A stretch of DNA of 64,000 nt. Origin: Eggerthellaceae bacterium (GTDB lineage Bacteria > Actinomycetota > Coriobacteriia > Coriobacteriales > Eggerthellaceae). A program made the translations under genes and the position numbers. Shown one piece after another: positions 22,822 through 31,300 of the stretch; within the stretch, counting starts at the first letter, position 1, and the number at the start of each line of letters is the position of its first letter. Location of the stretch: the NCBI GenBank assembly GCA_910575165.1, contig CAJTDS010000001.1:1-64000 (forward strand), in the 5' to 3' direction. Under the pieces are notes generated by a model that was given only the letters and a program-made list of their open reading frames with translations, ran no database searches and was not told the origin of the DNA.

Positions 22822-23510
22822 AGGTCCTGCTCACCGGCGTTGGTGGCCAAGGCACCGTGCTGGCTGCGAAGGTGTTGGCCCAGGCTGCGCTGCGGAAGGG
22901 ATGGCAGGTGCGTACGGCCGAGACTATCGGTATGGCCCAGCGCGGCGGCAGCGTGGTGTCCCATGTGCGCATGGGCACTCAGGGCGAGGCGGTTCACGGG
23001 CCTCTGGTGGCGAAAGGGAGTGCTGACGCCATCATCGCGTTCGAGCTGGCCGAGGCGGTGCGCGTGTTTCCGTACCTGGCGCCCGACGGCAGGGTGGTTA
23101 CGGCCTGCACGGCGATTCAGCCGGTGTCCGCTGCCTTGTCGAAGCACCCCTACCGCGCCCAGGATGCGCTGGATTGCTTGCGCGCACGCTTGGGCGAGGA
23201 CGGCTCGGTTGACGCGCCTTGCCTGGCTGCCGCGGCGTGCTCGGTTGGCGCAAGCGCCTCGGACGGCGCAACCCGATTGGGCGATCATGGACGGTCGGCG
23301 CGTTCGTCCCGGCTCGCCGTGGTCGACGACAAGACGCTCTGCCAGCAATTGGGCACGCGCAAGGCGCTCAACATGGTGCTGCTGGGACGTGCGGCCAGCA
23401 TAGGGGCGCTCCCCTTTACCGCGGAAGAGCTTGTCGGAGCCATGGCCCAGTTGGTGAAGCCGCAGTTCGTCGCATTGAACGAGCAGGCCATAGCCCTTGG
23501 CATGGCGTAG
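22815..23510 (+). CDS. iorB: Indolepyruvate:ferredoxin oxidoreductase beta subunit
   Basis: A 231-residue protein of the gamma-type 2-oxoacid oxidoreductase fold. It begins MLEVLLTGVGGQGTVLAAKV, the G-V-G-G-Q-G loop that binds the CoA-side partner, followed by TIGMAQRGGSVVSHVRMG, a family signature. A small insertion near residues 130-165 (Ala/Ser/Gly-rich) is atypical. It pairs with IorA as the second subunit of the enzyme used in aromatic amino-acid fermentation. ATG 22815 overlaps the iorA stop by 7 nt, so the two are translationally coupled. No further gene follows in the operon. Confidence 0.92.
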   Translation: MLEVLLTGVGGQGTVLAAKVLAQAALRKGWQVRTAETIGMAQRGGSVVSHVRMGTQGEAVHGPLVAKGSADAIIAFELAEAVRVFPYLAPDGRVVTACTAIQPVSAALSKHPYRAQDALDCLRARLGEDGSVDAPCLAAAACSVGASASDGATRLGDHGRSARSSRLAVVDDKTLCQQLGTRKALNMVLLGRAASIGALPFTAEELVGAMAQLVKPQFVALNEQAIALGMA

Positions 23511-23851
23511 GGTCGCTGCTGGCTGCGGCAGCGGACGTTGCAACTTGCCCAGCTGCGGCGGTCGGTTCAAGCGGACAGCGCGGTCACTGTGCTTGCAACA
23601 GCGGACGTTACGATTCGCCCAGCTGCGGGTGCTGCAGTTGGCCCCTGCCCCGAGCGGCGCACGCTGCCTAGCTGCAAGCCCTGCGGTTCGCGCCGGCCGC
23701 GCATCATGCAGCGCGTTAATCGCGGGCGCTGCGGTCTGACCCGCATCCTCTAGCGGCGACCTGCTGCGATCGCATTCGCTGAGGCGCAGACGATGCGGCA
23801 TGCGGTTGCAAGCCGCGCTTTGCGGTTGAGGGTCGATGCGCTTGCGCTTGA
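23511..23851. repeat. Intergenic region with a 30-bp imperfect direct repeat
   Basis: Bases 23529-23558 and 23599-23628 share 26 of 30 positions (CAGCGGACGTT...CCCAGCTGCGG), 70 bp apart. No ribosome sites or credible coding frames are seen in this stretch. Confidence 0.5.
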
Positions 23852-23967
23852 TGTAACGGAAGACGTTTATGGCAGCCGAGTCTTGCCATAAACGTCTTCC
23901 GTTACAAAAAATCGTACATAACCGTCATTCGTTACAGTGTTTTTTGCCACAACCGTCATCCGTTACA
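23852..23967. repeat. Long palindrome plus three phased 23-bp motifs (iteron/operator-like array)
   Basis: A 23-bp arm at 23852-23874 is the exact reverse complement of 23884-23906, with a 9-nt loop. The right arm is followed by two diverged copies of itself at 23914-23936 and 23945-23967. Starts are 30 and 31 bp apart, that is about three helical turns, and all end CGTTACA. Poly-A/T tracts lie between copies. This looks like a multi-site binding array for one DNA-binding protein. No gene lies inside. Confidence 0.75.
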
Positions 23968-23983
23968 TCGAGCGGCTCACGCC

Positions 23984-24472
23984 GCATCGGCTGCGCTGGG
24001 CTGTCGGGCTTCGCGTGGGGGCATCGGCTGCGTTGCGCTGTCGGGCCTCACGCAGCGTCGACCGCGCTGGGCTGTCGGGTTTCGCGGGCTGCATCGACTG
24101 CATTGGGCTGTCGGGCCTCGCGGGGGCGTCGGTCGTGGTGGCCCATCGGGCCTGCCGGTCGCCATCGGTCGCCCTGGTTGGTTCGGCCGCCCTGGCTGCT
24201 GTTCGCCGTCGGCTGCAACGGCCAGCTCGAGTCGCCGGACGCTGTCTGCACCGGGCGCCCCTAACACCGTGCCGATTTGTCGCTTTTGGGCCGGCGGCTT
24301 TTCTCATGCTGGGCGAAAGCGTCATAATGGCACTCGAAAAAGCTGCAGGCTGGAAAGCGGCATTCGCATGGCATGGCTCCAGTGTGATGCGCTGCTGGCG
24401 CGTTGCACGGGAGCCAGGCCATTTCGGCAGCCCAGCGCGACCAAGACTCCGGCGGCCCAGCGCAGCCGATGC
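23984..24472. repeat. Degenerate 36-bp tandem repeats and an 18-bp inverted repeat pair
   Basis: GCTGTCGGG recurs at 24000, 24037, 24071 and 24107 (periods 37, 34, 36) inside imperfect copies of a longer unit. An 18-bp string at 23984-24001 (starting GCATCGGCTGCG) is the perfect reverse complement of 24455-24472, and related strings follow to about 24530. Long but poor open frames cross it on both strands. They lack ribosome sites, so I regard 23968-24581 as non-coding, repeat-derived DNA. Confidence 0.55.
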
Positions 24473-24581
24473 CCAACGCAGCCGAGACCCGATGCGACCG
24501 ACGCCTTAGCAGCCCAACGCAGCCGCTGCGCCGCCGCCCAACCTGATTGCGGCCATGAGGCGAAACGGAAAGGACAGTCCC

Positions 24582-25586
24582 ATGATCTATCGCCAGTTGC
24601 TCGACCTGTTCGATATTCTGGACAGCCCCGCGGCTAGCGGCCAGGCCGTCGTCGACTATCTCCGCACCATCGACCCCGCCTGCGATGCGGAAACCTACAC
24701 GCTTACCGGCGAGAAGGGCTCCACGGACATGGTCCGCGTGCGCATCCCAGGTTCTTGCGGACGTGCGTCTGGCGGCAGCGCGCCCACTATGGGGCTGTTG
24801 GGCCGTTTGGGCGGTCTGGGTGCGCGGCCCGAGCGCATCGGCTTCGTGTCCGACGGCGACGGGGCCCTGTGTGCTCTGGCTTGCGCGGCGAAGCTTATCG
24901 ACATGCATGCCAAGGGCGACGTGCTCCCCGGCGACGTGTTCGTGTCCACCCACGTGTGCCCTCATGCGCCCACCGCGCCGCATAAGCCTGTGCCGTTCAT
25001 GGGCTCGCCGGTTTCCATGGCGGAAGTGAACCGCGAGGAAGTGGCCGGAAGCGCCGTGGCTTCGCAGGGGTCCTCCGGCGCCGCAGGCCAGTGGCCCCTG
25101 GACGCCATCCTGTCCGTAGACACCACCAAGGGCAACCGCATCATGAACCATCGCGGCTTCATGATCTCGCCCACGGTGAAGGACGGCTGCATCTTGCCTG
25201 TGGCCGACGACCTGGTCACTCTCATGGAGATCGCCACCGGCCGCCCCGCCCGCGCGTTCCCGTTGTCGCAGTTCGACATTACGCCCTACGGCAACGGGCT
25301 CTACCATCTGAACTCCATCCTGCAGCCGGCCACGGCCACCTATGCGCCGGTGGTAGGAGTGGCCATCACCACCGAAACGGCTGTTCCCGGTTGCGCGACG
25401 GGCGCTACTCATCTGTCCGACGTTGCCGAGGCGGGCACGTTCATGATCGAGGCGGCGAAGGCCTTCGGCGCCGGCGACTGCCGTTTCTACGATGAAGACG
25501 AGCTGGCCCTGTTCCACAAGCGCTACGGCGAGTTCACCGTGCTGCAGGGCATGGGCGCCCTTCCGGCGGAGAATCCCAACGCGTAG
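24582..25586 (+). CDS. DUF1177 family protein
   Basis: A 334-residue protein from ATG 24582 with AAAGGA before it. The start YRQLLDLFDILDSPAASGQA has the conserved I-Y-x-L-L-D-S-P wording of DUF1177. Glycine- and His-rich segments (FVSDGDGALCALACAAKL, STHVCPHAPTAPHKPVPFMG, SVDTTKGNR) could hold a metal site. No signal peptide. In other genomes DUF1177 genes sit with aminopeptidase or amino-acid catabolism genes; here an M29-type aminopeptidase follows 120 bp downstream. A role in peptide or amino-acid degradation is inferred, the reaction is unknown. A Gly/Leu-rich insertion near 65-85 looks lineage-specific. Confidence 0.75.
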   Translation: MIYRQLLDLFDILDSPAASGQAVVDYLRTIDPACDAETYTLTGEKGSTDMVRVRIPGSCGRASGGSAPTMGLLGRLGGLGARPERIGFVSDGDGALCALACAAKLIDMHAKGDVLPGDVFVSTHVCPHAPTAPHKPVPFMGSPVSMAEVNREEVAGSAVASQGSSGAAGQWPLDAILSVDTTKGNRIMNHRGFMISPTVKDGCILPVADDLVTLMEIATGRPARAFPLSQFDITPYGNGLYHLNSILQPATATYAPVVGVAITTETAVPGCATGATHLSDVAEAGTFMIEAAKAFGAGDCRFYDEDELALFHKRYGEFTVLQGMGALPAENPNA

Positions 25587-25706
25587 GGAAGGGCTTCGAC
25601 CGCAAGGCGCATGGGGCGCACGAGGCGCTGCGGTGCGCGCGGGCGATCATGCGGAAAGCAACACAGGAAGGCGCCGTCTGGCGGCGCTGCGGAGGAGGAC
25701 GAGACA

Positions 25707-26675
25707 ATGGATCAGGGATTGCTGGCGCGGGCGCGGCAGATTATTGCGGTGAATCTGGCGCTTAAGCCGGAGGAATCGCTGCTAGTGGTGGCCGACGACA
25801 TCACGCGGGAAGTGGGCAAGCTGTTCTACGATGCGGCGGAAGACATGGGCCACGACGTGCAGCTGATCATCATGCCCGAAGGCAAGGTGGCCGGCCAGGA
25901 GCCTCCGGCCGTGGTGGCTGTCGCCATGGCTGCGGCCGACGTGGCCCTGTGTCCCACCAGCAAGTCCATCACCCATACGCAGGCCCGCATCAACGCCGTG
26001 GCCCAGGGAACGCGGGTGGTCACCATGCCCGGCGTGACCATGGACATGCTGCGCGAGGGAGCGTCCTGCGCTGACTACTCCCAGGTGGAGGCGCGAACGG
26101 CGGCGGTGACGGCCATGCTGACGGAAGCGAGTACGGCGCGTATCCTGAAGGACGGCCATGAGATGGTGCTCTCGCTGGCCGGGCGCCCGGGCGTGGCCAG
26201 CCCCGGGGTGTATCGGACCCCGGGCGCTTCGGGCAACTTCCCTTCCGGAGAAGCTTACATCGCCCCTGTTGAGGACGGCGCGCATGGTACCATGGTGGTA
26301 GACGGCTCCATGGTGGGCATCGGCGCGCTCACGCCGGGCTGCCCGCTTACGCTCACGGTCGAGGCAGGTCGGCTGATGTCCGTCGAAGGCGGCGACAACC
26401 TGGGCCCCTACGCCGAGCGCTTGCAGGTGCTGTTCGCAAAGCCGGAGAACGGAACCATCGCCGAGCTGGGCATCGGCACCAACGAGCAGGCGAAGCTTTC
26501 CGGCATCATCCTTGAGGACGAGAAGCTCTACGGCACCGTGCACCTGGCCTTCGGCACCAACGCCTCGTTCGGCGGGGTAACCCATGCGGACTGCCACTAC
26601 GACGGCATCATCCTGAAGCCCACGCTGTATCTGGACGACACGTTGGTCATCCAGGAGGGGGAGTTCGTCGCTTAG
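25707..26675 (+). CDS. M29-type (thermophilic) aminopeptidase-like protein
   Basis: A 322-residue protein, shorter than full M29 enzymes (about 400). ATG 25707 follows GGAGGAGG. The N-terminal part (LALKPEESLLVVADD) is the family's Rossmann-like domain. The C-terminal half keeps metal-ligand motifs: FPSGEAYIAPVE with a Glu, ELGIGTNEQAKLSG with a Glu, and HADCHYDGI with His/His/Asp. M29 enzymes remove N-terminal residues using two metal ions. It probably forms an operon with the DUF1177 gene; a GC hairpin (GCGCCG-TCTGG-CGGCGC) lies between. Its stop overlaps the stop of the convergent regulator gene by 4 nt. Confidence 0.8.
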   Translation: MDQGLLARARQIIAVNLALKPEESLLVVADDITREVGKLFYDAAEDMGHDVQLIIMPEGKVAGQEPPAVVAVAMAAADVALCPTSKSITHTQARINAVAQGTRVVTMPGVTMDMLREGASCADYSQVEARTAAVTAMLTEASTARILKDGHEMVLSLAGRPGVASPGVYRTPGASGNFPSGEAYIAPVEDGAHGTMVVDGSMVGIGALTPGCPLTLTVEAGRLMSVEGGDNLGPYAERLQVLFAKPENGTIAELGIGTNEQAKLSGIILEDEKLYGTVHLAFGTNASFGGVTHADCHYDGIILKPTLYLDDTLVIQEGEFVA

Positions 26676-27379
26676 CTGTCGAAGGAGAAGCTGCGGATAG
26701 CGTCGCTGCGCACGGCGGGCCGCTCGGATATTTCGAGATTCTCCATGCGGTCCATGCGGAAGGTGTCGAAGCGCTCATCGGCTTCGTTCCAGCAGGCGAG
26801 GTGGTAGGTTCCCTCGGCGTATGCGATGGCCACGGGCGTGTGGGTGTGAGACGTCGACTCACCTGCGGTTTCCGCCCCGCCTTCGGGCGACGGGGCTGCG
26901 TAGTCGAACGTCACCTGGCTTTTCGCGGCGAGCGCCCTATGCGCAAGGTCGACGTTGCCCAGCACGCTCTCGCTTTTCTGGCGCACGCGGTTGCTTACGT
27001 GCACCGGCCGCGTAAGTTGGCTGCGCTGCGACGGGGAGGCCATCTCGCGGATGGTGCGCACGAGCGCGTCGGCCTGGCGCTGCGTGACGAACGGGCAGGC
27101 CTGTACGGTGTCTACCAGGATCTTCAGCTCGGGTAGCGAGAAGCTGCGCTTCACGATGGCGTACTGCACGGGGTTGCGCTGGAAGGTTCTCACGTCCAGT
27201 CCGAACTGCCGCAGAAGGTCAAGGTCGCGGTAGACGCTTTTGCGCTCTGCCTGGATCCCCTGCTCGTTCAGGCGCTGGATGATGTCGCTCATGGAGAGGC
27301 CCTGGGTGGCGTCGGTTTCGTCTTGCAGCATCTGCATGATGCGTAGGAGCTTCAGCTTCGCCTGCGAGTTGGCTGTCAT
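26672..27379 (-). CDS. WYL-domain transcriptional regulator
   Basis: A 235-residue protein. The N-terminal winged helix-turn-helix (KLKLLRIMQMLQDETDATQG, then MSDIIQRLNEQGI and ERKSVYRDLDLLRQFG) is typical of DeoR-like WYL regulators. The C-terminal part (VTFDYAAPSPEG, then TPVAIAYAEGTYHLACWNE, then FRMDRMENLEI) is the WYL ligand-binding sheet, with H-L instead of W-Y-L in the central strand. It may respond to a nucleic-acid or small-molecule signal and control the neighbouring peptidase operon or itself. The gene is convergent with the aminopeptidase and overlaps it by 4 nt. An operator candidate is at 27521-27532. Confidence 0.85.
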   Translation of the reverse strand: MTANSQAKLKLLRIMQMLQDETDATQGLSMSDIIQRLNEQGIQAERKSVYRDLDLLRQFGLDVRTFQRNPVQYAIVKRSFSLPELKILVDTVQACPFVTQRQADALVRTIREMASPSQRSQLTRPVHVSNRVRQKSESVLGNVDLAHRALAAKSQVTFDYAAPSPEGGAETAGESTSHTHTPVAIAYAEGTYHLACWNEADERFDTFRMDRMENLEISERPAVRSDAIRSFSFDS

Positions 27380-27511
27380 GGCAGGGTCCTTCGCTTTGCG
27401 TTAGTCCAACAGGTCAGTGCCGGCCAGGCGCGTTCCGCCTGCGGGCTGATTGGGCTCTCGTGGCGCATTCCTGCGTCGCGCGGGCTTAGCTGGATGAGAG
27501 CGTACGTGTGC

Positions 27512-27538
27512 ATTGTAGTATGTTGCGCAACAAATCAA
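27512..27538 (-). promoter_or_regulatory. Promoter/operator candidate of the WYL regulator
   Basis: On the minus strand TTGATT (27533-27538) and TACAAT (27512-27517) are 15 bp apart, short of the optimum, with the perfect 12-bp palindrome TGTTGCGCAACA (27521-27532) in the spacer. A regulator-bound, spacer-adjusted promoter would fit autoregulation. Confidence 0.4.
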
Positions 27539-27592
27539 GCCGTAGTTTCGGGCTGGTGCATCTATTTCGATTCGAATACTCATATTTAGCCT

Positions 27593-27763
27593 ATGTCAGG
27601 GGGACGGGGATGATGGCATGACGGTGCCGGGCGAGCTGCAGTCGGCGGGGAGACGCCGGGTGCCGCGGCGACGGGGGTGATGGCATGTCGTGCGCATGTC
27701 GGGGGGACGGGGATGATGGCATGACGGTGCCGGGCGAGCTGCAGTCGGCGGGGAGACGTCGGG
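27593..27763. repeat. Two 68-bp direct repeats, 103-bp period
   Basis: Bases 27593-27660 and 27696-27763 agree at 66 of 68 positions. A partial third copy (GACGGGGGTGATGGCATG) is at 27670-27687. The repeat lies just beyond the 3' end of the tRNA-Leu gene and its terminator. It has no credible gene; a possible old attachment or slippage site. Confidence 0.7.
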
Positions 27764-27797
27764 CAGGAGGCCGGGTGTCCCGTGGCTGGGGGTGCTG

Positions 27798-27825
27798 AAA
27801 AAGAAGAAGCTCCCCGAAGGGAGCC
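27798..27825 (-). terminator. Rho-independent terminator of tRNA-Leu
   Basis: On the minus strand: GCTCCC, loop TTCG, GGGAGC (27809-27824), followed by a T-rich run down to 27798. A classic tetraloop terminator. Confidence 0.85.
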
Positions 27826-27834
27826 TAATTTCGA

Positions 27835-27918
27835 TGGTACCCGGAGTGGGACTCGAACCCACACACCTTGCGGTATCGGTTTTTGAGACCGACGCGTCTG
27901 CCATTCCGCCACCCGGGC
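27835..27918 (-). tRNA. tRNA-Leu, anticodon CAA
   Basis: An 84-nt cloverleaf on the minus strand. The acceptor arm GCCCGGG pairs with TCCGGGT (two G-U pairs), followed by discriminator A and encoded CCA. The anticodon stem TCGGT/ACCGA encloses the loop CTCAAAA, giving anticodon CAA for UUG codons. A long variable arm (ATACCGCAAGGTGT) is typical of leucine tRNA, and the T-arm is GTGGG-TTCGAGT-CCCAC. It has its own promoter and terminator. Confidence 0.95.
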
Positions 27919-27948
27919 GCGCGAAGAAGCGCTAGCGCGTAACGAAGC

Positions 27949-27977
27949 ACTATAGACGAAGCCGCTTTATTCGGCAA
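27949..27977 (-). promoter_or_regulatory. Promoter of tRNA-Leu
   Basis: On the minus strand TTGCCG (27972-27977) and TATAGT (27949-27954) are separated by 17 bp, about 30 bp before the tRNA 5' end. Confidence 0.65.
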
Positions 27978-28281
27978 GTGCACATTGCCCCGCGCGGAAC
28001 CGGTTGCGCCTCCATGTGTCCGAAAGGCGCGGCTAGGCGAGGGGGTGCGAATGCTGCGGCTTGGCGGATGCAAATGTCTACTGCTGCTGTAGGGTTTGGG
28101 AATGCAGGAGCTTCGGTACGGGCTGAAAGCATGTGCTGAACGTGATTGTGAACCATGAGTTTGCAACGTGGAAAACCATAACCTGAAAAGCGGGGAAATC
28201 TGGAGCCTCAAGTTGACAAAACACCTAAACAAACAGCCTATACGCATGGCGAAAAAGAGTGAATAAAAGGTGCCAAATAGG
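27978..28281. other. Intergenic region between tRNA-Leu and the giant gene
   Basis: No gene is supported. It is more AT-rich toward the right. A perfect TTGACA is at 28213-28218, but the best -10-like hexamer (TATACG 28239-28244) is 20 bp away, too far for a normal promoter, so it may be a second, activator-dependent start for the giant gene or chance. Confidence 0.3.
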
Positions 28282-28338
28282 TTGATATCAGGTATCGGTA
28301 TGGTTACAATGGTTTGGCTTACGTAAGGAGGGGTTTTA
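28282..28338 (+). promoter_or_regulatory. Promoter and ribosome binding site of the giant gene
   Basis: TTGATA (28282-28287) and TACAAT (28305-28310) with an exact 17-bp spacer. An AAGGAGGGG site (28325-28333) follows, with 7 bp from GGAGG to GTG 28339. An in-frame stop (TAA 28324-28326) just upstream fixes the earliest start. Confidence 0.75.
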
Positions 28339-31300
28339 GTGCTGCTTTCGGTGCTCTGTCCGAATAGCCGCACTGGAAAAGTCAGGCAAAAGTCGTTGAA
28401 GCGCTGCCGCCGGAGCGGGCTGGCAGAGGCGGGGACGGCGAGAGACGTGAGGTTGCGAAACATGGACCTTGGTTGGCTCAGGAAACGGAAGAAGCAGAAA
28501 GAGGTGCAGCTTTCTGCGGGTGAGGCAGCAGCTGCCGCATCCGAAGAAGCTGCAAACCGCGTATCGGTTGAAGTCGCGGAGCTCGAGGATCTGCGAATCG
28601 GGGTACCCGAAACCGAAGCCTGCGCCAACATATCCTGCACTGCTGAAGCCGAGCCTAACCGCTCGGCATTCGTGGTTTCTACGGCCTCCGCTCCGGCCGT
28701 CAATGACGATGCTGAAAATGATGCCGAAAACGCTGACCTGACCAGCGATTTTGGTTGCGATGACGAGGTTGCCCCTATTTTTTATATGCGCGAGCGCGCG
28801 GCTGCGCCCGATGGGGCCGCTTTGGACGAGCCGTCCGACGAAGCCGAAGCTGTTGCTACGAGCGCCGTGGTAGGCGCCGACGACGAGGCCAACAGCGTTG
28901 CAGCCTTTTCGGACGACGCTGTCCCGGCTGCCGCCAGCACGAAGGAGTCGCTTTGCGACGAGGCTCCCAAGGCTCCCGAGGCGGCCGTTGAGGCCAACCG
29001 CCCCGCAGTGATCGACGACGAGGCGCTGAAGAACCTGGTGGGCCAGCAGCAGGCCGTGGCTTACACCGGCAAGACCCTGGCCGATCGCACCTCGCTGCTG
29101 CAGAAGTTCGTCTGCGTGGCCCTGGCCTTCTCGCTGTGCCTGATGACCTGGAACGAGGTCTCCATCGCCGAGGCCCGCGAGATGATCCTGGGCCCGAACG
29201 CCAACGTGCCTGCTCCGTCCGCCTCGCAGGATGACGAGCAAGGTGACAACCAGAACGACGCCGACGCCAACGCCGACACCGACGACACCACCCCCGAAAA
29301 TGGCGAAAACCCTGATGAAACCGACGACCCGGCTGCGACCGACGACCCTGACGGCGCCGATCCGGGCGACGAGGCGGACACGGAGGACCCGGAGGCCGAC
29401 GACCCGGCCGAGGACGAGCCCACCGACCCCCGCGCCGACGCCCTGGCCGCCTACCTGCCGGAGAACCTGGTGGAGGCCGACGAGGTGCTCCCCAAGATCT
29501 CCGACGAGCTGGCCAAGGACGCCCCCGAGGCCGAGGCCAAGCTGAAGAACCTGGCCAACACCTCTGAGGACGACCTGGCCGAGGCCCTTGCCGACGCCCT
29601 GCAGCTGAACCTGCGCACCTCCGGCGCCCTGCTGGCCAGCGATGGCAGCTTCCACGTGGCTGCCACCGACGCCAACGGCAAGCTGGTGGCCCAGGACGCC
29701 GACGACCGCTACGATGCTGCCGAGCGCGCCGTAGCCAACGACACCGACTACCGCCTGCCCATCACCAGCGTGAACGTGAACGCTGACTTCGGCAACCTGT
29801 CGGCGCAGCTGCTGGACGGCGGCTACCTGGGCGGCATGGAGTCCACCGACGTGGTGGCCCTTACCTTCACCGCTCCCTTCCTGTACGTCGACGCCGAAGG
29901 CAACCTGGTGGAGACGCTGTCCGAGGAAGAGTGGAAGCTTGAGACCGCCGACGTGGACGAGTCGATCCAGGGCATGCGCGCCACGCTGTCCGCAAGCGAC
30001 ATCCCCGCAGGTTGGACCGTGTGGACCGAGCACGACGGCAAGTACCAGAAGCGCACCAAGGGCGATTTGCAGGCAGGTCTTTCCGGCACCATCGTGTTCC
30101 GCTATGAAGGCGCCCAGGACGAGCACGGCGTAACTGTGAAGGAAACCCGCGGCCGCCTTGCCGCCGATGCCGAGCTGCCGCAGCTGCAGGCGGGCCTGCA
30201 GGGCAACATCCCGGCGTACCATCCGCTGGCCATCACCGCAGGTTACACGGTGTGCAGCCTCACCTCCGGTCGCGACAAGGACGACAAGGTGGCCGACGCC
30301 GTGGCCTACCAGCTGGAAGAGGAAGACGTCGCCCGCGTGTGGCTGGAGAACGCCATCGACGACATCCAGGCAGAAGCCTCCGTGACTCCCGTGGGCACCC
30401 CCATCATGAACCGCACGAGCCTGGCTGCTCAGGCCGGGTTCGCCGCCTTCCTGGTTACCGTGACGCCCACCCAGGGCTCTTTCGTGGAAGAGGGCTACGG
30501 CTTGCGCTTCGCCGACCTGCCCAACTTCAAGGACGAGGGCGGCCTGACCGCTCAGGACATCCGCGTGATGGACGTCACCTCCCTTACCCTGGAGCAGCGT
30601 GCCCAGCTGGCCGAAGCCGATCCGGCCGACCTGAGCGCCCTGGAAGCCTTCGGTGCCCCGGTGGTGGCGAGCGAAACCGCTCCCGGCATCGGCGAGGCAG
30701 CCATCGATCTTACCAAGGACGCTGACGGCAACGACGTGGCCGAATCTGCCCGCACCCTGAACGCGAGCGACGACAGCGAAGACGCCACCAATACCGAAGG
30801 CGCCCGCAACCAGCGCGTCTTCTATGTGGCCGTCCCCTATAGCGGGAACAGCCTGGCCAGCGACGACGATGCGGTGAAGTTTGCCGAAACGGTGTTGTCC
30901 ATGCAGGTGACGGTGAACGGCAAGGCGAAGCTGTTCAGCTCCGTGGACGCCCAGACCGCAAGCGACCGCGCCGTGTCCCAGGCCGCCGAAGCATCCGAGA
31001 CCGCCGACAACTACCGCGCCCAAACTGTGGCCGGCATCGCCGCCGCCCGCCGCGCGCCCACCAACAGCGCCAACTACGACGAGGAGACCTTCCAGATCCC
31101 GCTGGCGCTGCCCGACCAGACCGTGGCGTTCCAGGAGGCGACCGAGAACGAGCCCTCCGACAGCAACCCCAGTGACGAGCCGGAGCAGGGCGGAGATACC
31201 ACCGAGCCGGAAACGCCCGAGCCCGGCATCGACGATCCGAGCAACGCCGACACCCCGGACGCCACCCAGCCCGAGGATACCGTCCCCGCGCCCACGCTGC

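Noticed and set aside
23884-23967. Possible mini-CRISPR array (three 23-bp copies)
   Set aside because: Spacers are only 7-8 bp, copies are diverged, one copy is inverted upstream, and no cas gene is present.
23937-24581. Long frames with repeated LSGFA-like peptides between iorB and the DUF1177 gene
   Set aside because: Composition follows the 36-bp DNA repeats, frames exist on both strands, and there are no ribosome sites.
28213-28244. TTGACA-based promoter upstream of the giant gene
   Set aside because: The nearest -10-like hexamer is 20 bp away; the 28282-28310 pair with a 17-bp spacer is much better.
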